The notes beneath the pieces are model-generated. The model searched no databases. It was given only the letters and a program-made list of their open reading frames with translations, and had not been told where the DNA came from. Below are positions 31,853-39,171 of a stretch of DNA of 39,171 nucleotides, piece by piece; position 1 is the stretch's first letter, and each line of letters starts with the position of its first letter. Source of the stretch: Chloroflexota bacterium. GTDB lineage: Bacteria; Chloroflexota; Anaerolineae; B4-G1. The stretch is from the NCBI GenBank assembly GCA_012514315.1, contig JAAZAN010000138.1:1-39171 (forward strand), read 5' to 3'. A program made the position numbers and the translations under genes.

Positions 31853-32268
31853 TCGCCGATGATCTTGACCAGCACGCGCTTTCTGCGCCGGCCGTCGAAT
31901 TCGCCGTAGAATATCTGTTCCCATGGCCCGAAGTCGAGTCGCCCGCCAGTGACCGCGACGACCACCTCGCGCCCCATGACCTGGCGCTTGAGGTGGGCAT
32001 CGCCGTTGTCCTCGCCTGTAAGGTTATGGCGATACCGGCCGATGGGTTCGTGCGGCGCCAGTTGCTCCAGCCAGTCCTCGTAGTCCTGATGTAGCCCGTG
32101 TTCATCATCGTTGATGAACACGCTGGCCGTAATGTGCATGGCATTCACCAGGCAAAGCCCTTCCCGGATGCCGCTCTCACGCAGGCACTCCTCCACCTGC
32201 GAGGTGATGTTGATGAACGCACGACGCGTCGGTATGGTGTGCCAGAGTTCTTTGCGATAGCTCTTCAT
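31849..32268 (-). CDS. YjbQ/UPF0047 family protein, clade 2
   Basis: A 139-residue cytoplasmic protein of the YjbQ family. It keeps the canonical [15 protein letters not shown] segment with its His, plus [15 protein letters not shown] and [19 protein letters not shown]. It is clearly diverged from the first copy at 11544, so the two are old paralogues or separate acquisitions rather than a recent duplication. GGAAGGAGA lies 6 nt before the ATG at 32268. It is coupled to a downstream glycosidase-like lipoprotein, an unexpected partner given one acts in the cytoplasm and the other outside. Confidence 0.9.
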   Translation of the reverse strand: MKSYRKELWHTIPTRRAFINITSQVEECLRESGIREGLCLVNAMHITASVFINDDEHGLHQDYEDWLEQLAPHEPIGRYRHNLTGEDNGDAHLKRQVMGREVVVAVTGGRLDFGPWEQIFYGEFDGRRRKRVLVKIIGE

Positions 32269-32306
32269 GGGCCGTCTCCTTCCACAATGGTTTGTCAACT
32301 GCTACC

Positions 32307-32335
32307 ACTATACCATAGGGGAGGAAATCAGTGAA
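32307..32335 (-). promoter_or_regulatory. Promoter of the yjbQ2-lipoprotein operon
   Basis: On the minus strand TTCACT (32330-32335), a 17-bp spacer and TATAGT (32307-32312) with an extended TG (TGGTATAGT). The leader is about 32 nt and contains the ribosome site. Confidence 0.6.
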
Positions 32336-32363
32336 CCCCCATCTGGGCTGATCGCCATATCGA

Positions 32364-33398
32364 TCAACCAGACAGTGCTGAGGCTGATACAGTATCGGCT
32401 TCACTGATGGACCCGCTCTCGAGTGACTGCAGAAGTAAGCGCGCGGATCGCATGCCGATGAACAGCCCAACCGCTGTGGTCAACGCCTCGCCAACCAGGA
32501 GGACTGCGGAAGCCACAAATGGGACTGCGACCAGCGCAGCGCTGATTGCCGGAATGAGCACGATGATCGCCACGATCCAGAGCGCCCAGAACGCGGCCCG
32601 GATAATCCCACGGTTCCACCTGGCCCAGATCAGCCAGCCGGCGCCCCAAACAAGAAACTCAGCCACCACCGATAGTCCAGCCTTGGGACGCGTCTCGATC
32701 AGGCGGATAACCCTGCCGACTCCCTTTCCAAGACGCCATAGTGTGTAGATAGCGTAGGCCGCAGCGCCCAAGAAAAGCAGAACCAGAAGGATCAATAGCC
32801 CCACGAGCAGCCGCGGATCAATCCGGCTCAATACGTACAGGAGCACCATAAGGACCACCGATGCTATGTTCTCGAGGGTGGCGTACACCGGCGCAGACAC
32901 GGTCCCTGTCGTTCCAGTCGCTGCGCTGATCGCTGGCTTGGCCAGAAACTTAGCGCCTGTCAGCACGGACGCGGCTACGGCGCCACCACCCGCCACCAGC
33001 CACCCGACCTCACCGACGCCGAATCCATCGGGATCGAAAATGCGGAGCGTCTGCAGGATATCATGGAGTTCCGGATGCATCTCAGCGATCGCGCCGACCG
33101 AGGCCAGGGTCATCAGAGCACCCGAAACCGGCACGACAAAACCACTGAGAAACCTCACAATCGTATTGATCACATTGACAACGCCCGGGGACAGAAGGGA
33201 CGCATAGGCCGGCGCCAGGGTGAGTAGCCAAAAGACGGCGACGATGGCCATGAACCACCACGAGCCCATAAAGCCCATCTGCGAGGTCAGCGTCACGAGC
33301 CCGGTCTTCGAGGCGATCGATAGAAGCAGCAGACACAGGTACTGGTCGCTGGCGCCAACCAGCCCACCGGAAGCAATCGCGGACAACACGAGTTCCAT
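32364..33398 (-). CDS. DUF4126-like membrane protein
   Basis: A 344-residue polytopic membrane protein. The first ~180 residues, with repeated helices and SPGVVNVINTIVRFLSGFVVP and AKPAISAATGTTGTVSAP, match the DUF4126 pattern. The C-terminal part adds several more helices, including a WARWNRGIIRAAFWALW segment. Function is unknown. The second of two adjacent ATGs (33398) is preferred because AGGAGG then lies 5 nt upstream. Confidence 0.75.
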   Translation of the reverse strand: MELVLSAIASGGLVGASDQYLCLLLLSIASKTGLVTLTSQMGFMGSWWFMAIVAVFWLLTLAPAYASLLSPGVVNVINTIVRFLSGFVVPVSGALMTLASVGAIAEMHPELHDILQTLRIFDPDGFGVGEVGWLVAGGGAVAASVLTGAKFLAKPAISAATGTTGTVSAPVYATLENIASVVLMVLLYVLSRIDPRLLVGLLILLVLLFLGAAAYAIYTLWRLGKGVGRVIRLIETRPKAGLSVVAEFLVWGAGWLIWARWNRGIIRAAFWALWIVAIIVLIPAISAALVAVPFVASAVLLVGEALTTAVGLFIGMRSARLLLQSLESGSISEADTVSASALSG

Positions 33399-33464
33399 CA
33401 TACCCTCCTCACGTCCGATAACAGGACTTTGGCCATTGTTCGTCCACCATTGCGATCTCGCACC

Positions 33465-33493
33465 ATTCTACTTCCCTATCGGCTGTTTGTCAC
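33465..33493 (-). promoter_or_regulatory. Promoter of the DUF4126 gene
   Basis: On the minus strand GTGACA (33488-33493), a 17-bp spacer and TAGAAT (33465-33470), giving a leader of about 60 nt. Confidence 0.6.
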
Positions 33494-33541
33494 TTCAACT
33501 GCAAGGACAGAGGCGCCCCTGGTTCGGTCCGTGTGAGCGGA

Positions 33542-33569
33542 TTGACAAAAGCTCGTTCCGATATAAAGT
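33542..33569 (+). promoter_or_regulatory. Promoter of the iron-sulfur flavoprotein gene
   Basis: TTGACA (33542-33547), a 16-bp spacer and TAAAGT (33564-33569). An overlapping TATAAA would leave only 14 bp. The predicted leader is about 60 nt. Confidence 0.55.
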
Positions 33570-33634
33570 TTGGGGCAGACTATCTGGCAAATCAGTTATT
33601 GGCACGGCATGCCGATATCACTACAAGGAGCCCC

Positions 33635-34210
33635 ATGAACGTACTTGGTATCTGCGGAAGCCCACATCGCAACGGAAATACAGCCTATGCGCTGCAGCGC
33701 GCCTTGGAGATCGTCGAACAGGCAGGCATCCAGACAACGTTCATCTCCCTGGCCGACAAACACGTTGTTCCCTGCAACGGATGCTTCACGTGCCAGAGTG
33801 GCGCGTGCGTCCACGAAGACGATATGGGCGTCATTTACGACGCAATTCGACACTGCGATGGCCTGATTCTGGCATCGCCCGTCTACATGGGGTTGGTCAG
33901 CGGCCAGATGAAGGTGCTGATGGATCGCTGTGTACTGTTCCGCGTGGGCGGCACATTTCAGCTCAGTGGCCGGGTGGGGGCCGGTATCGCCTGCGGCGGA
34001 TTCCGCAATGGGGGTCAGGAGCTGACCCTCCAGTGTATGCACACGTTCTTCCTGCAGCAGGATATGCTCGCTATCTCCGATGGTCCACCATTCAGCCATT
34101 CGGGCGCTGCCATAGTGGGACGGGCAGCCAGTGATGAGATCGGACTGAGGACCGTGGACAACATAGCCCGTCGATTGGCGGCAGCCCTCCAAAATCGCTC
34201 ATCCCGTTAG
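33635..34210 (+). CDS. Iron-sulfur flavoprotein (NADPH-dependent FMN reductase fold)
   Basis: A 191-residue flavodoxin-fold protein. GICGSPHRNGNTAYAL is the FMN phosphate loop, and ILASPVYMGLVSGQMKVLMDR the second flavin-binding region. Between them a compact motif Cys47-x2-Cys50-x2-Cys53-x4-Cys58 (PCNGCFTCQSGACVHEDD) resembles the [4Fe-4S] site of archaeal and bacterial Isf proteins, which carry electrons or reduce oxygen species in anaerobes. AGGAG precedes the ATG at 33635. Upstream in-frame codons lie on the promoter. It is monocistronic. Confidence 0.87.
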   Translation: MNVLGICGSPHRNGNTAYALQRALEIVEQAGIQTTFISLADKHVVPCNGCFTCQSGACVHEDDMGVIYDAIRHCDGLILASPVYMGLVSGQMKVLMDRCVLFRVGGTFQLSGRVGAGIACGGFRNGGQELTLQCMHTFFLQQDMLAISDGPPFSHSGAAIVGRAASDEIGLRTVDNIARRLAAALQNRSSR

Positions 34211-34301
34211 CTGTACACCATCATACACAGCCTGAGCACAGTCGACCGAGACGCGCGAGTCGCAGTTGCGCAGTGTGCCGTCCCTCTCCGCCTTCGATCG
34301 A

Positions 34302-34319
34302 GGAGAATCAGGATTCTCC
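34302..34319. repeat. Short perfect inverted repeat at the PAC2 stop
   Basis: GGAGAATC (34302-34309) and GATTCTCC (34312-34319) flank a 2-nt centre over the last codons and stop of the PAC2 gene. The centre is too small for an ordinary terminator loop. It may be a protein site or chance. The gap 34211-34301 otherwise shows nothing. Confidence 0.35.
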
Positions 34320-35207
34320 AAACAGGTCCTCGATAGCATCCTCCCAGGCCGAGCTCAACGGTTCGAATGTGGTCTCAGCAAAGTCCCGGCTGACCTCATC
34401 CAGATATTCCTGAACCTCGAGATCCGACAACTCACCAAGTTGCTGCAGCTCGGTACGCCACGTCGCCGCCAGCGCCTTACCCTTACGTTCCAGGTCGGAG
34501 ATGTCGATATCCAGGCCGAACATGTAATTGACCCGTCTCATGAGATCATACCAGGCTTTGAAGTCATCGTCCATCGACATGACACGCGCCATAGCAGAGG
34601 CATCAGCGAACTGGTATGAAGGCACCATCGCATAGAAGACAGCGACTTCGATATTGCGTTCCTCAGCCTTGTGGGCAAGGTAGGCGCCAATGGTGGAACC
34701 TCCCTCGTAATTCGAGAAGCGCACCGCGTACCGGCCGAGATCCTCCCGCATGCTCGGCAGGCTGTAGACACAAGAGAACTCACGGTTCTTGTCGTACGGC
34801 ACAGGGCCGTTCACGCCTCCAGCAATCACCACCCGCTTGACGCCCAACTCCTCGACCATATCCAGGAAGGCCGCTGCGTATTCATCCTCCTTCTGATGCG
34901 GTTCCTCTCCGATGAAGATAGCGAATCTATCGCCCGCGTAGTGGATCTCGTTCTGCCTCCCACTCAGCTCCTGCCGATAACCGTCCTTCAGCTTCACGAC
35001 TGGTCTCAGCAGATGATGGGTGGCTGGAATCTGGAAGAGGTAGAATCCATCGGGCTTGATCGCACCGATCTTCCTGGCATGCAGGTGCCGGATCAGATAC
35101 TGCGGCAGGCCCGATGAGACACTCCCCGCATCTGCCCACTGATGCCATCCCGCCAACATGTAGCTTATCTCGGATGGCCTCTCATACAGTTCAACCAGAT
35201 CATTCAT
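34308..35207 (-). CDS. PAC2-family protein
   Basis: A 299-residue cytoplasmic protein of the PAC2 (proteasome assembly chaperone 2-like) family. MLAGWHQWADAGSVSSGLPQYLIRHL, summarised as the family's GW.DAG..S opening, and VIAGGVNGPVPYDKN in the middle are typical. A conserved GAYLAHKAEERNIEVAVFYAMVP region (quoted in part) and an acidic helical C-terminus follow. The family is best known from Actinobacteria and archaea, and its bacterial role is unclear. No proteasome genes lie in the window. The ATG at 35207 has GAAAGGG 7 nt upstream. Confidence 0.85.
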   Translation of the reverse strand: MNDLVELYERPSEISYMLAGWHQWADAGSVSSGLPQYLIRHLHARKIGAIKPDGFYLFQIPATHHLLRPVVKLKDGYRQELSGRQNEIHYAGDRFAIFIGEEPHQKEDEYAAAFLDMVEELGVKRVVIAGGVNGPVPYDKNREFSCVYSLPSMREDLGRYAVRFSNYEGGSTIGAYLAHKAEERNIEVAVFYAMVPSYQFADASAMARVMSMDDDFKAWYDLMRRVNYMFGLDIDISDLERKGKALAATWRTELQQLGELSDLEVQEYLDEVSRDFAETTFEPLSSAWEDAIEDLFGES

Positions 35208-35265
35208 CTCACTGCCCTTTCTGCGTTCCGACTCCCACACTGCTCACCATACGACTGATGATGGT

Positions 35266-35271
35266 ATTATA
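35266..35271 (-). promoter_or_regulatory. Candidate -10 of the PAC2 gene
   Basis: TATAAT on the minus strand without a clear -35. It gives a leader of about 50 nt before the ATG at 35207. Confidence 0.45.
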
Positions 35272-35324
35272 TCCTACATGACCCGGACAGGGTAGGCCGA
35301 CGCTCCGCGGACATCCGTCGCAGG

Positions 35325-35352
35325 TTGCACTCGCTGAGCCCCGGGATATAAT
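35325..35352 (+). promoter_or_regulatory. Promoter of the PaaX-DUF362-polyferredoxin operon
   Basis: TTGCAC (35325-35330), a 16-bp spacer and TATAAT (35347-35352). The predicted start near 35359 leaves a 60-nt leader before the regulator. It is divergent from the PAC2 gene. Confidence 0.7.
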
Positions 35353-35419
35353 ACATAGCATGATCCTGACGATCGGATTCTAATCGTTATATATTCACCC
35401 CATTCTTTGGCATGTAGGT

Positions 35420-36247
35420 ATGATGAGCCGCGATGCTCGCAGGTCGTCTCAGACTATTCTGCTCGCTATCTTCGGGCGATACGTAGATCCACCCGACGCA
35501 GAACTGCCCATGGACGGGCTGATCCGCATCATGGAGGCACTCGAGTTCAGTCCAGGATGTGTACGGACACTTGTCTCGAGAGTGAAACAAAACGGGCTCC
35601 TGCACAGCCGCAAGGAGGGACGTCGCAGCTACTACAGTTTGACGGAAGATGGATTGCGATTGGCGCAATCCTACAACGATCCCCATCTGTGGAAGATGAA
35701 GGATGGTTGGGACCAGTATTGGACGATTGTGGTGTATAGCGTTCCTGAACGTCATCGCGAACGCAGAAACGGCCTCCGGAGGTTGCTGCGCGGACAGGGC
35801 TTTGGAACCATCGCACCCGGCATCTGGATATCACCGTCGGATGTGATGCCCAAAGTGGGCAGTGTCTGGTACGATCTGCATTCGAAAGGGGTCGTAGAAG
35901 TGTTTCGAGCTCGACATCAGGGGCCCAGCGATCTCACCAGCCTGGTTCGGCGTGCCTGGCCACAACTAGAGACTGTCGCCAAGTCGTACCTGGAATACGT
36001 GACCCGCTACCGATCGGTTCTGCATCACCATGCGTGTGGAAATCTGGACGCCGAGCAGTGTTTCTGTTCCTGTCTGTGCAGCTACTGTGAGTTCGCTCAG
36101 GTCGTTGCCGGTGATCCAAGGTTGCCTGCAGTTCTGCTGCCCGAGGACTGGCCGTTCAACGATGCTCAGTCGGTATTCCAGAAGATGCAAGATGCGTTAT
36201 CCAGTCCAGCAGACAGTTTCTTCGCCAGCGTTATAGGGGACAACTGA
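35420..36247 (+). CDS. PaaX-like transcription regulator with C-terminal cysteine cluster
   Basis: A 275-residue DNA-binding regulator. The N-terminal winged helix (about 10-80: LLAIFGRYV, SPGCVRTLVSRVKQNGLL, RSYYSLTEDG) and the central domain (WTIVVYSVPERHRERRNGLRRLL, partly quoted, with GFGTIAPGIWISP) match PaaX, the phenylacetyl-CoA-responsive repressor. The C-terminal domain ends with LPAVLLPEDWP as in PaaX. It also carries a dense set of Cys at 206, 214, 216, 218, 220 and 223 next to HHH (202-204), which I do not know from PaaX. The cluster may bind a metal or Fe-S centre. Downstream genes encode Fe-S and Tat-exported redox proteins, not phenylacetate enzymes. The start is the first or second of two ATGs after TAGGT. 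Confidence 0.85.
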   Translation: MMSRDARRSSQTILLAIFGRYVDPPDAELPMDGLIRIMEALEFSPGCVRTLVSRVKQNGLLHSRKEGRRSYYSLTEDGLRLAQSYNDPHLWKMKDGWDQYWTIVVYSVPERHRERRNGLRRLLRGQGFGTIAPGIWISPSDVMPKVGSVWYDLHSKGVVEVFRARHQGPSDLTSLVRRAWPQLETVAKSYLEYVTRYRSVLHHHACGNLDAEQCFCSCLCSYCEFAQVVAGDPRLPAVLLPEDWPFNDAQSVFQKMQDALSSPADSFFASVIGDN

Positions 36248-36261
36248 GATGGATGTGAGTG

Positions 36262-37383
36262 ATGAAAGAGATACCAATCAATCAAGATAATGACCCAAAG
36301 GGACGTCTGCTCTCACGGCGGACGCTGATCAAACTGGGTGCAGCGGCCCTACTCACCGGATGTCAACGTATTCCACAGTCCTCCGCGCCCATCACGGGGG
36401 GACCGACAGAGCCATCGCCTCTCCCACCCACTGCAGAGCTGACACGCGTGGAGACGCCCGAACCCATGCAGCAGCCCAGTCCCGATGCAACTGCAGCGGA
36501 CGCTGTCGGCAGCGACGATAGTTCGCCAGAGGGCGAGTCGATCGATCGCGATCAGCCATCAGCTGCGCACAGCGACAGGCCCTATCTGGCCGTCGCGCGC
36601 GGGCAGGATCCGACCGGCATCACCCAGGCAGCGATGGCAGCACTTGGAGGTATTGAGCGGTTCGTCCACTCGGGTGACGATGTCATCATCAAGCCCAACA
36701 TTTGTGTGAGCTATCATGCACCGGAATATGCGGTCACGACCAATCCCACCGTGGTCGCCACTCTGGTGCGTCTCTGTCTGGGTGCGGGAGCGCGACGAGT
36801 CAGGGTGATGGACAAACCATTCGGAGGTGCGCCAGAGGCAGCCTATGCAATCAGTGGGATTGCCGAGGCAGTTCAGGAAGCGGGCGGTCAGATGGAGATC
36901 ATGAGTCCGGTGAAGTACGTCGAGACAGACATCCCGGAGGGCCGAGACCTTGCTGCGTGGAAGATCTACCAGGACATATTGGACGCCGACGTACTGATCA
37001 ACGTGCCCATCGCCAAACATCACTCTTTGGCCCGGCTGACATTGGGTGGCAAGAACTTCCTGGGCGTCATTGAGAATGCCAACCAGATGCACCGCAATCT
37101 AGGTCAGCGCATCGCCGATCTAGCCAGTCGAATTCGTCCCACATTGACGGTCATCGATGCCGTACGTATTCTTGTCGCACACGGCCCGACCGGTGGCAAC
37201 CTGGACGATGTACAACTGACGAACACGATCATCGCAAGCCACGACATGGTCGCAGCCGATGCTTGGGCGGCCACCCTATTCGGCCTGACAGGCAGCGACA
37301 TCGATTATGTGAGGGCGCAGGCTGAGATGGGTCTGGGCACACTCGACTTGAGCCAGATCAAGATCGAGGAAATCAGTGTGTAG
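36262..37383 (+). CDS. DUF362 protein, Tat-exported lipoprotein
   Basis: A 373-residue protein. The N-terminus shows a twin-arginine motif (SRRTLIKLG, Arg19-Arg20) and a lipobox LLTGC with Cys34, so it is probably folded in the cytoplasm, exported by Tat and lipid-anchored outside. A Pro/Thr/Glu linker runs to about 110. The DUF362 domain follows: VIIKPNICVSYHAPEYAVTTNP (partly quoted), VINVPIAKHH-like LINVPIAKHHSLARLTLGGKN and TVIDAVRILVAHGPTGGN. The family's reaction is not established. Its ferredoxin-fused relatives suggest redox chemistry. The ATG at 36262 lies 14 nt after the regulator stop. The NapHG fusion follows after 136 nt of featureless sequence. Confidence 0.87.
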   Translation: MKEIPINQDNDPKGRLLSRRTLIKLGAAALLTGCQRIPQSSAPITGGPTEPSPLPPTAELTRVETPEPMQQPSPDATAADAVGSDDSSPEGESIDRDQPSAAHSDRPYLAVARGQDPTGITQAAMAALGGIERFVHSGDDVIIKPNICVSYHAPEYAVTTNPTVVATLVRLCLGAGARRVRVMDKPFGGAPEAAYAISGIAEAVQEAGGQMEIMSPVKYVETDIPEGRDLAAWKIYQDILDADVLINVPIAKHHSLARLTLGGKNFLGVIENANQMHRNLGQRIADLASRIRPTLTVIDAVRILVAHGPTGGNLDDVQLTNTIIASHDMVAADAWAATLFGLTGSDIDYVRAQAEMGLGTLDLSQIKIEEISV

Positions 37384-37519
37384 AATGCGCTCGACCGGAC
37401 CGATGAGTGCAGGATTCGGCATGTCGTCACAACCAACAATGACACGACAGACACACGCAGGTCGAAGAAGCCACTCCAGACCCCAGTCAGGGAGCGCGTC
37501 GACCTAGCGGAGCGATTCT

Positions 37520-39043
37520 ATGAACCAGACACGCTATTGGTCACGGCTGCGGCGAGTGAGGCAAGGTGCGCAGATTGCAGTATTTGCAGCCTACCTCTAC
37601 CTGGTATTTGCCGCACTTCAGCGCCGCACTGCGTTTCCACTGGCCGACCTGTTCTTTAGACTCGATCCATTGACAGCGCTCAGTGCGTCAATCGCCAGCC
37701 GCACATGGATCGCGCGCCTTTCTTTGGCGCTCCTCACAGTGGTTCTCACCGTGCTCTTCGGCCGGGTCTGGTGCGGATGGCTGTGCCCGCTTGGCACGCT
37801 GCTGCAATGGTTCCGTATTACGGCAGCCCGCCGGAACGTCAGGGCTATTCCGCCGCACTGGCGGACCGTCAAGAACGTGCTGCTACTGCTGATAATCGCG
37901 ATGGCCATGTTCGGGAGCCTATCGCTGCTGATCCTCGATCCGTTGACGCTGCTCACGCGCACTATGACAACCGCGGTTCTGCCCGCGTTGAATCTTGCGA
38001 TCACCTCAGTTGAGCGAGCGCTCTATCCCGTGGCATTCACACGTCCCGCCATCAACTGGATCGAGGGAGTTTTGCGGGGACCCGTTCTTCCAGTCATCCA
38101 ACCCGTCTTCAGCATGAGCATTCTCATCGCGTTGATGTTGGCCGGGATGATCGCAGCCAACGCACTGGCCGATCGCTTCTGGTGCCGTTACCTGTGTCCT
38201 CTGGGCGCACTGCTTGGTCTGGTCTCGAAGATCTCACTCCTGCGTCCGACCGTCAAACCAGCATGTCGTGGCTGCAAGCGCTGTGTCGCGACCTGCCCGG
38301 TCGGCGCGATCGAGACTGACCCCGAACTGCGCATCGTCCCATCGGAGTGTATCGTCTGCCTGGATTGCCTCGTGACATGCCCCGACAGAAGTATCGCGTT
38401 CCGACAGCATCTACGCCCCGCCCCTGTTCAAGAATACGACCCGTCTCGTCGCCAGGTTCTGGCGGCCCTGCTGGGAGGTGCAGCCGGCGTGGCGCTGCTG
38501 CGAACCGTACCAGCGGCCAAGCATCCAGACCCACACTTACTGCGCCCACCGGGCGCTCAGGATGAGGCTGGATTTCTGGCACGTTGTCTGCGGTGCAGTC
38601 AGTGTATGCGGGTCTGCCCAACTGCCGGCCTGCAGCCCGTGCTGTTTGAAGCCGGGGCCGAGGGTATGGGTACACCTCGCCTTGTGCCACGGCTTGGACA
38701 GTGCGACTATGGCTGCAATGCGTGCGGTCAAGTATGTCCCTCGGGCGCCATCCCGCCACTGGATCTGGTCAGCAAACGCCAGGCTGTTCTGGGAAGCGCG
38801 ATGGTGGACCGCAACCGGTGCCTGCCCTGGGCTCAGGGAATTCCGTGCATTGTGTGCGAGGAGATGTGCCCCGTGCCTGAGAAGGCTATCTGGCTGGAGG
38901 AAGTCACAGTCACCAGCGATGGGGGGGCCGAGATAGTCATCCAGCGTCCCCACACGCATCCGGAACTGTGCATCGGATGCGGTATCTGCGAGAACCACTG
39001 TCCGGTTCAGGCACAGGCCGCCATCCGCGTGTTCCGAGTGTGA
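37520..39043 (+). CDS. NapH-NapG-type polyferredoxin fusion with internal twin-arginine motif
   Basis: A 507-residue membrane iron-sulfur protein. The first half resembles NapH: helices at about 18-36, 65-82, 118-140 and 198-216, the motifs Cys85-GWL-Cys89-P and Cys222-RYL-Cys226-P, and two [4Fe-4S] sites (Cys249/252/255/259 and 277/280/283/287). After residue 308 comes SRRQVLAALLGGAAG, a twin-arginine-like sequence, followed by a NapG-like half with four more sites: Cys356/359/362/366, 395/399/402/406, 434/443/446/450 and 484/487/490/494. NapG and NapH are separate proteins in periplasmic nitrate reductase systems, passing quinol electrons outward. No NapA or other terminal reductase is visible. 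It probably forms an electron route to an extracytoplasmic acceptor together with the DUF362 lipoprotein. Confidence 0.9.
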   Translation: MNQTRYWSRLRRVRQGAQIAVFAAYLYLVFAALQRRTAFPLADLFFRLDPLTALSASIASRTWIARLSLALLTVVLTVLFGRVWCGWLCPLGTLLQWFRITAARRNVRAIPPHWRTVKNVLLLLIIAMAMFGSLSLLILDPLTLLTRTMTTAVLPALNLAITSVERALYPVAFTRPAINWIEGVLRGPVLPVIQPVFSMSILIALMLAGMIAANALADRFWCRYLCPLGALLGLVSKISLLRPTVKPACRGCKRCVATCPVGAIETDPELRIVPSECIVCLDCLVTCPDRSIAFRQHLRPAPVQEYDPSRRQVLAALLGGAAGVALLRTVPAAKHPDPHLLRPPGAQDEAGFLARCLRCSQCMRVCPTAGLQPVLFEAGAEGMGTPRLVPRLGQCDYGCNACGQVCPSGAIPPLDLVSKRQAVLGSAMVDRNRCLPWAQGIPCIVCEEMCPVPEKAIWLEEVTVTSDGGAEIVIQRPHTHPELCIGCGICENHCPVQAQAAIRVFRV

Positions 39044-39059
39044 TCGGGGGCGACCGCTG

Positions 39060-39088
39060 TTGACGAGCGAGCGGCAATGTGGTAGAAT
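39060..39088 (+). promoter_or_regulatory. Promoter for a gene beyond the right edge
   Basis: TTGACG (39060-39065), a 17-bp spacer and TAGAAT (39083-39088) with an extended TG (TGGTAGAAT). An open frame from ATG 39116 runs off the edge but is too short to judge. Confidence 0.6.
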
Positions 39089-39171
39089 CGGATGCATCGA
39101 GCGATAATTGCATAGATGATACGCCGAATGCACAAGCAGCGGGGGAACCAGAAGGGGGCGAGTCGACGGGA

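Noticed and set aside
34355-34370. GGTTCGAAT resembling a tRNA T-loop
   Set aside because: Inside the PAC2 coding region with no acceptor stem or anticodon arm.
35362-35380. Possible PaaX operator just after the regulator promoter
   Set aside because: Only 4-bp arms (ATCC/GGAT) are symmetrical, which is expected by chance.

Overview
The window looks like an ordinary chromosomal stretch from a member of the Chloroflexota, probably an Anaerolineae-like anaerobe. This is inferred, not proven. Secreted proteins carry Thr/Pro-rich linkers, and two of them end in a short Leu/Phe-Pro-x-Val-Leu-Arg-Ser tail. There are many small membrane proteins of the DUF624, DUF2085, DUF4126, DUF4190, DUF4870 and DUF3159 types. 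Anaerobic signatures include an HdrB/HdrC pair, an MtaA-type methyltransferase, an iron-sulfur flavoprotein and a polyferredoxin. I found no rRNA, tRNA, CRISPR array, insertion sequence or phage gene.

Layout. 1-2470 (minus): a tightly overlapped operon of deoxynucleoside kinase, GAF-PAS histidine kinase and an AlaX-type alanyl-tRNA editing protein cut by the left edge. 2809-9160: a GT4 glycosyltransferase, a LysM surface protein behind a strong promoter and a ~440-nt leader, an undecaprenyl-phosphate sugar transferase, a DUF624 protein and a lineage-specific exported protein. 9245-14324: a PcrA/UvrD helicase divergent from YjbQ, PfkB kinase, DUF2085 and DUF4190 genes. 14488-20061: convergent genes for a CAP-domain protein and a ~1450-residue subtilisin-like protease, both secreted. 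20315-23413: a double-FHA protein, a SUMF1-fold protein and three small membrane proteins.

23553-28786 is the most unusual metabolic cluster. It holds a fusion of a deoxyhypusine-synthase-like domain with a GmhA-like sugar isomerase domain, then a zinc-type methyltransferase of the MtaA/UroD superfamily, HdrB, HdrC and a dihydroorotate-dehydrogenase-like flavoprotein. The first four genes overlap or nearly touch. 28783-35207 holds membrane proteins, a glycosidase-like lipoprotein coupled to a second YjbQ, an iron-sulfur flavoprotein and a PAC2 protein. 35420-39043 is a candidate redox operon: a PaaX-like regulator with an unusual cysteine cluster, a Tat-type DUF362 lipoprotein, and a NapH-NapG fusion with six predicted Fe-S clusters and an internal twin-arginine motif.

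Promoters are unusually readable. Many have an extended -10 (TGnTATAAT), and at four genes the -10 lies 7-8 nt before the start codon, which predicts leaderless mRNAs. Other genes have clear Shine-Dalgarno sites, so both initiation modes seem to coexist.
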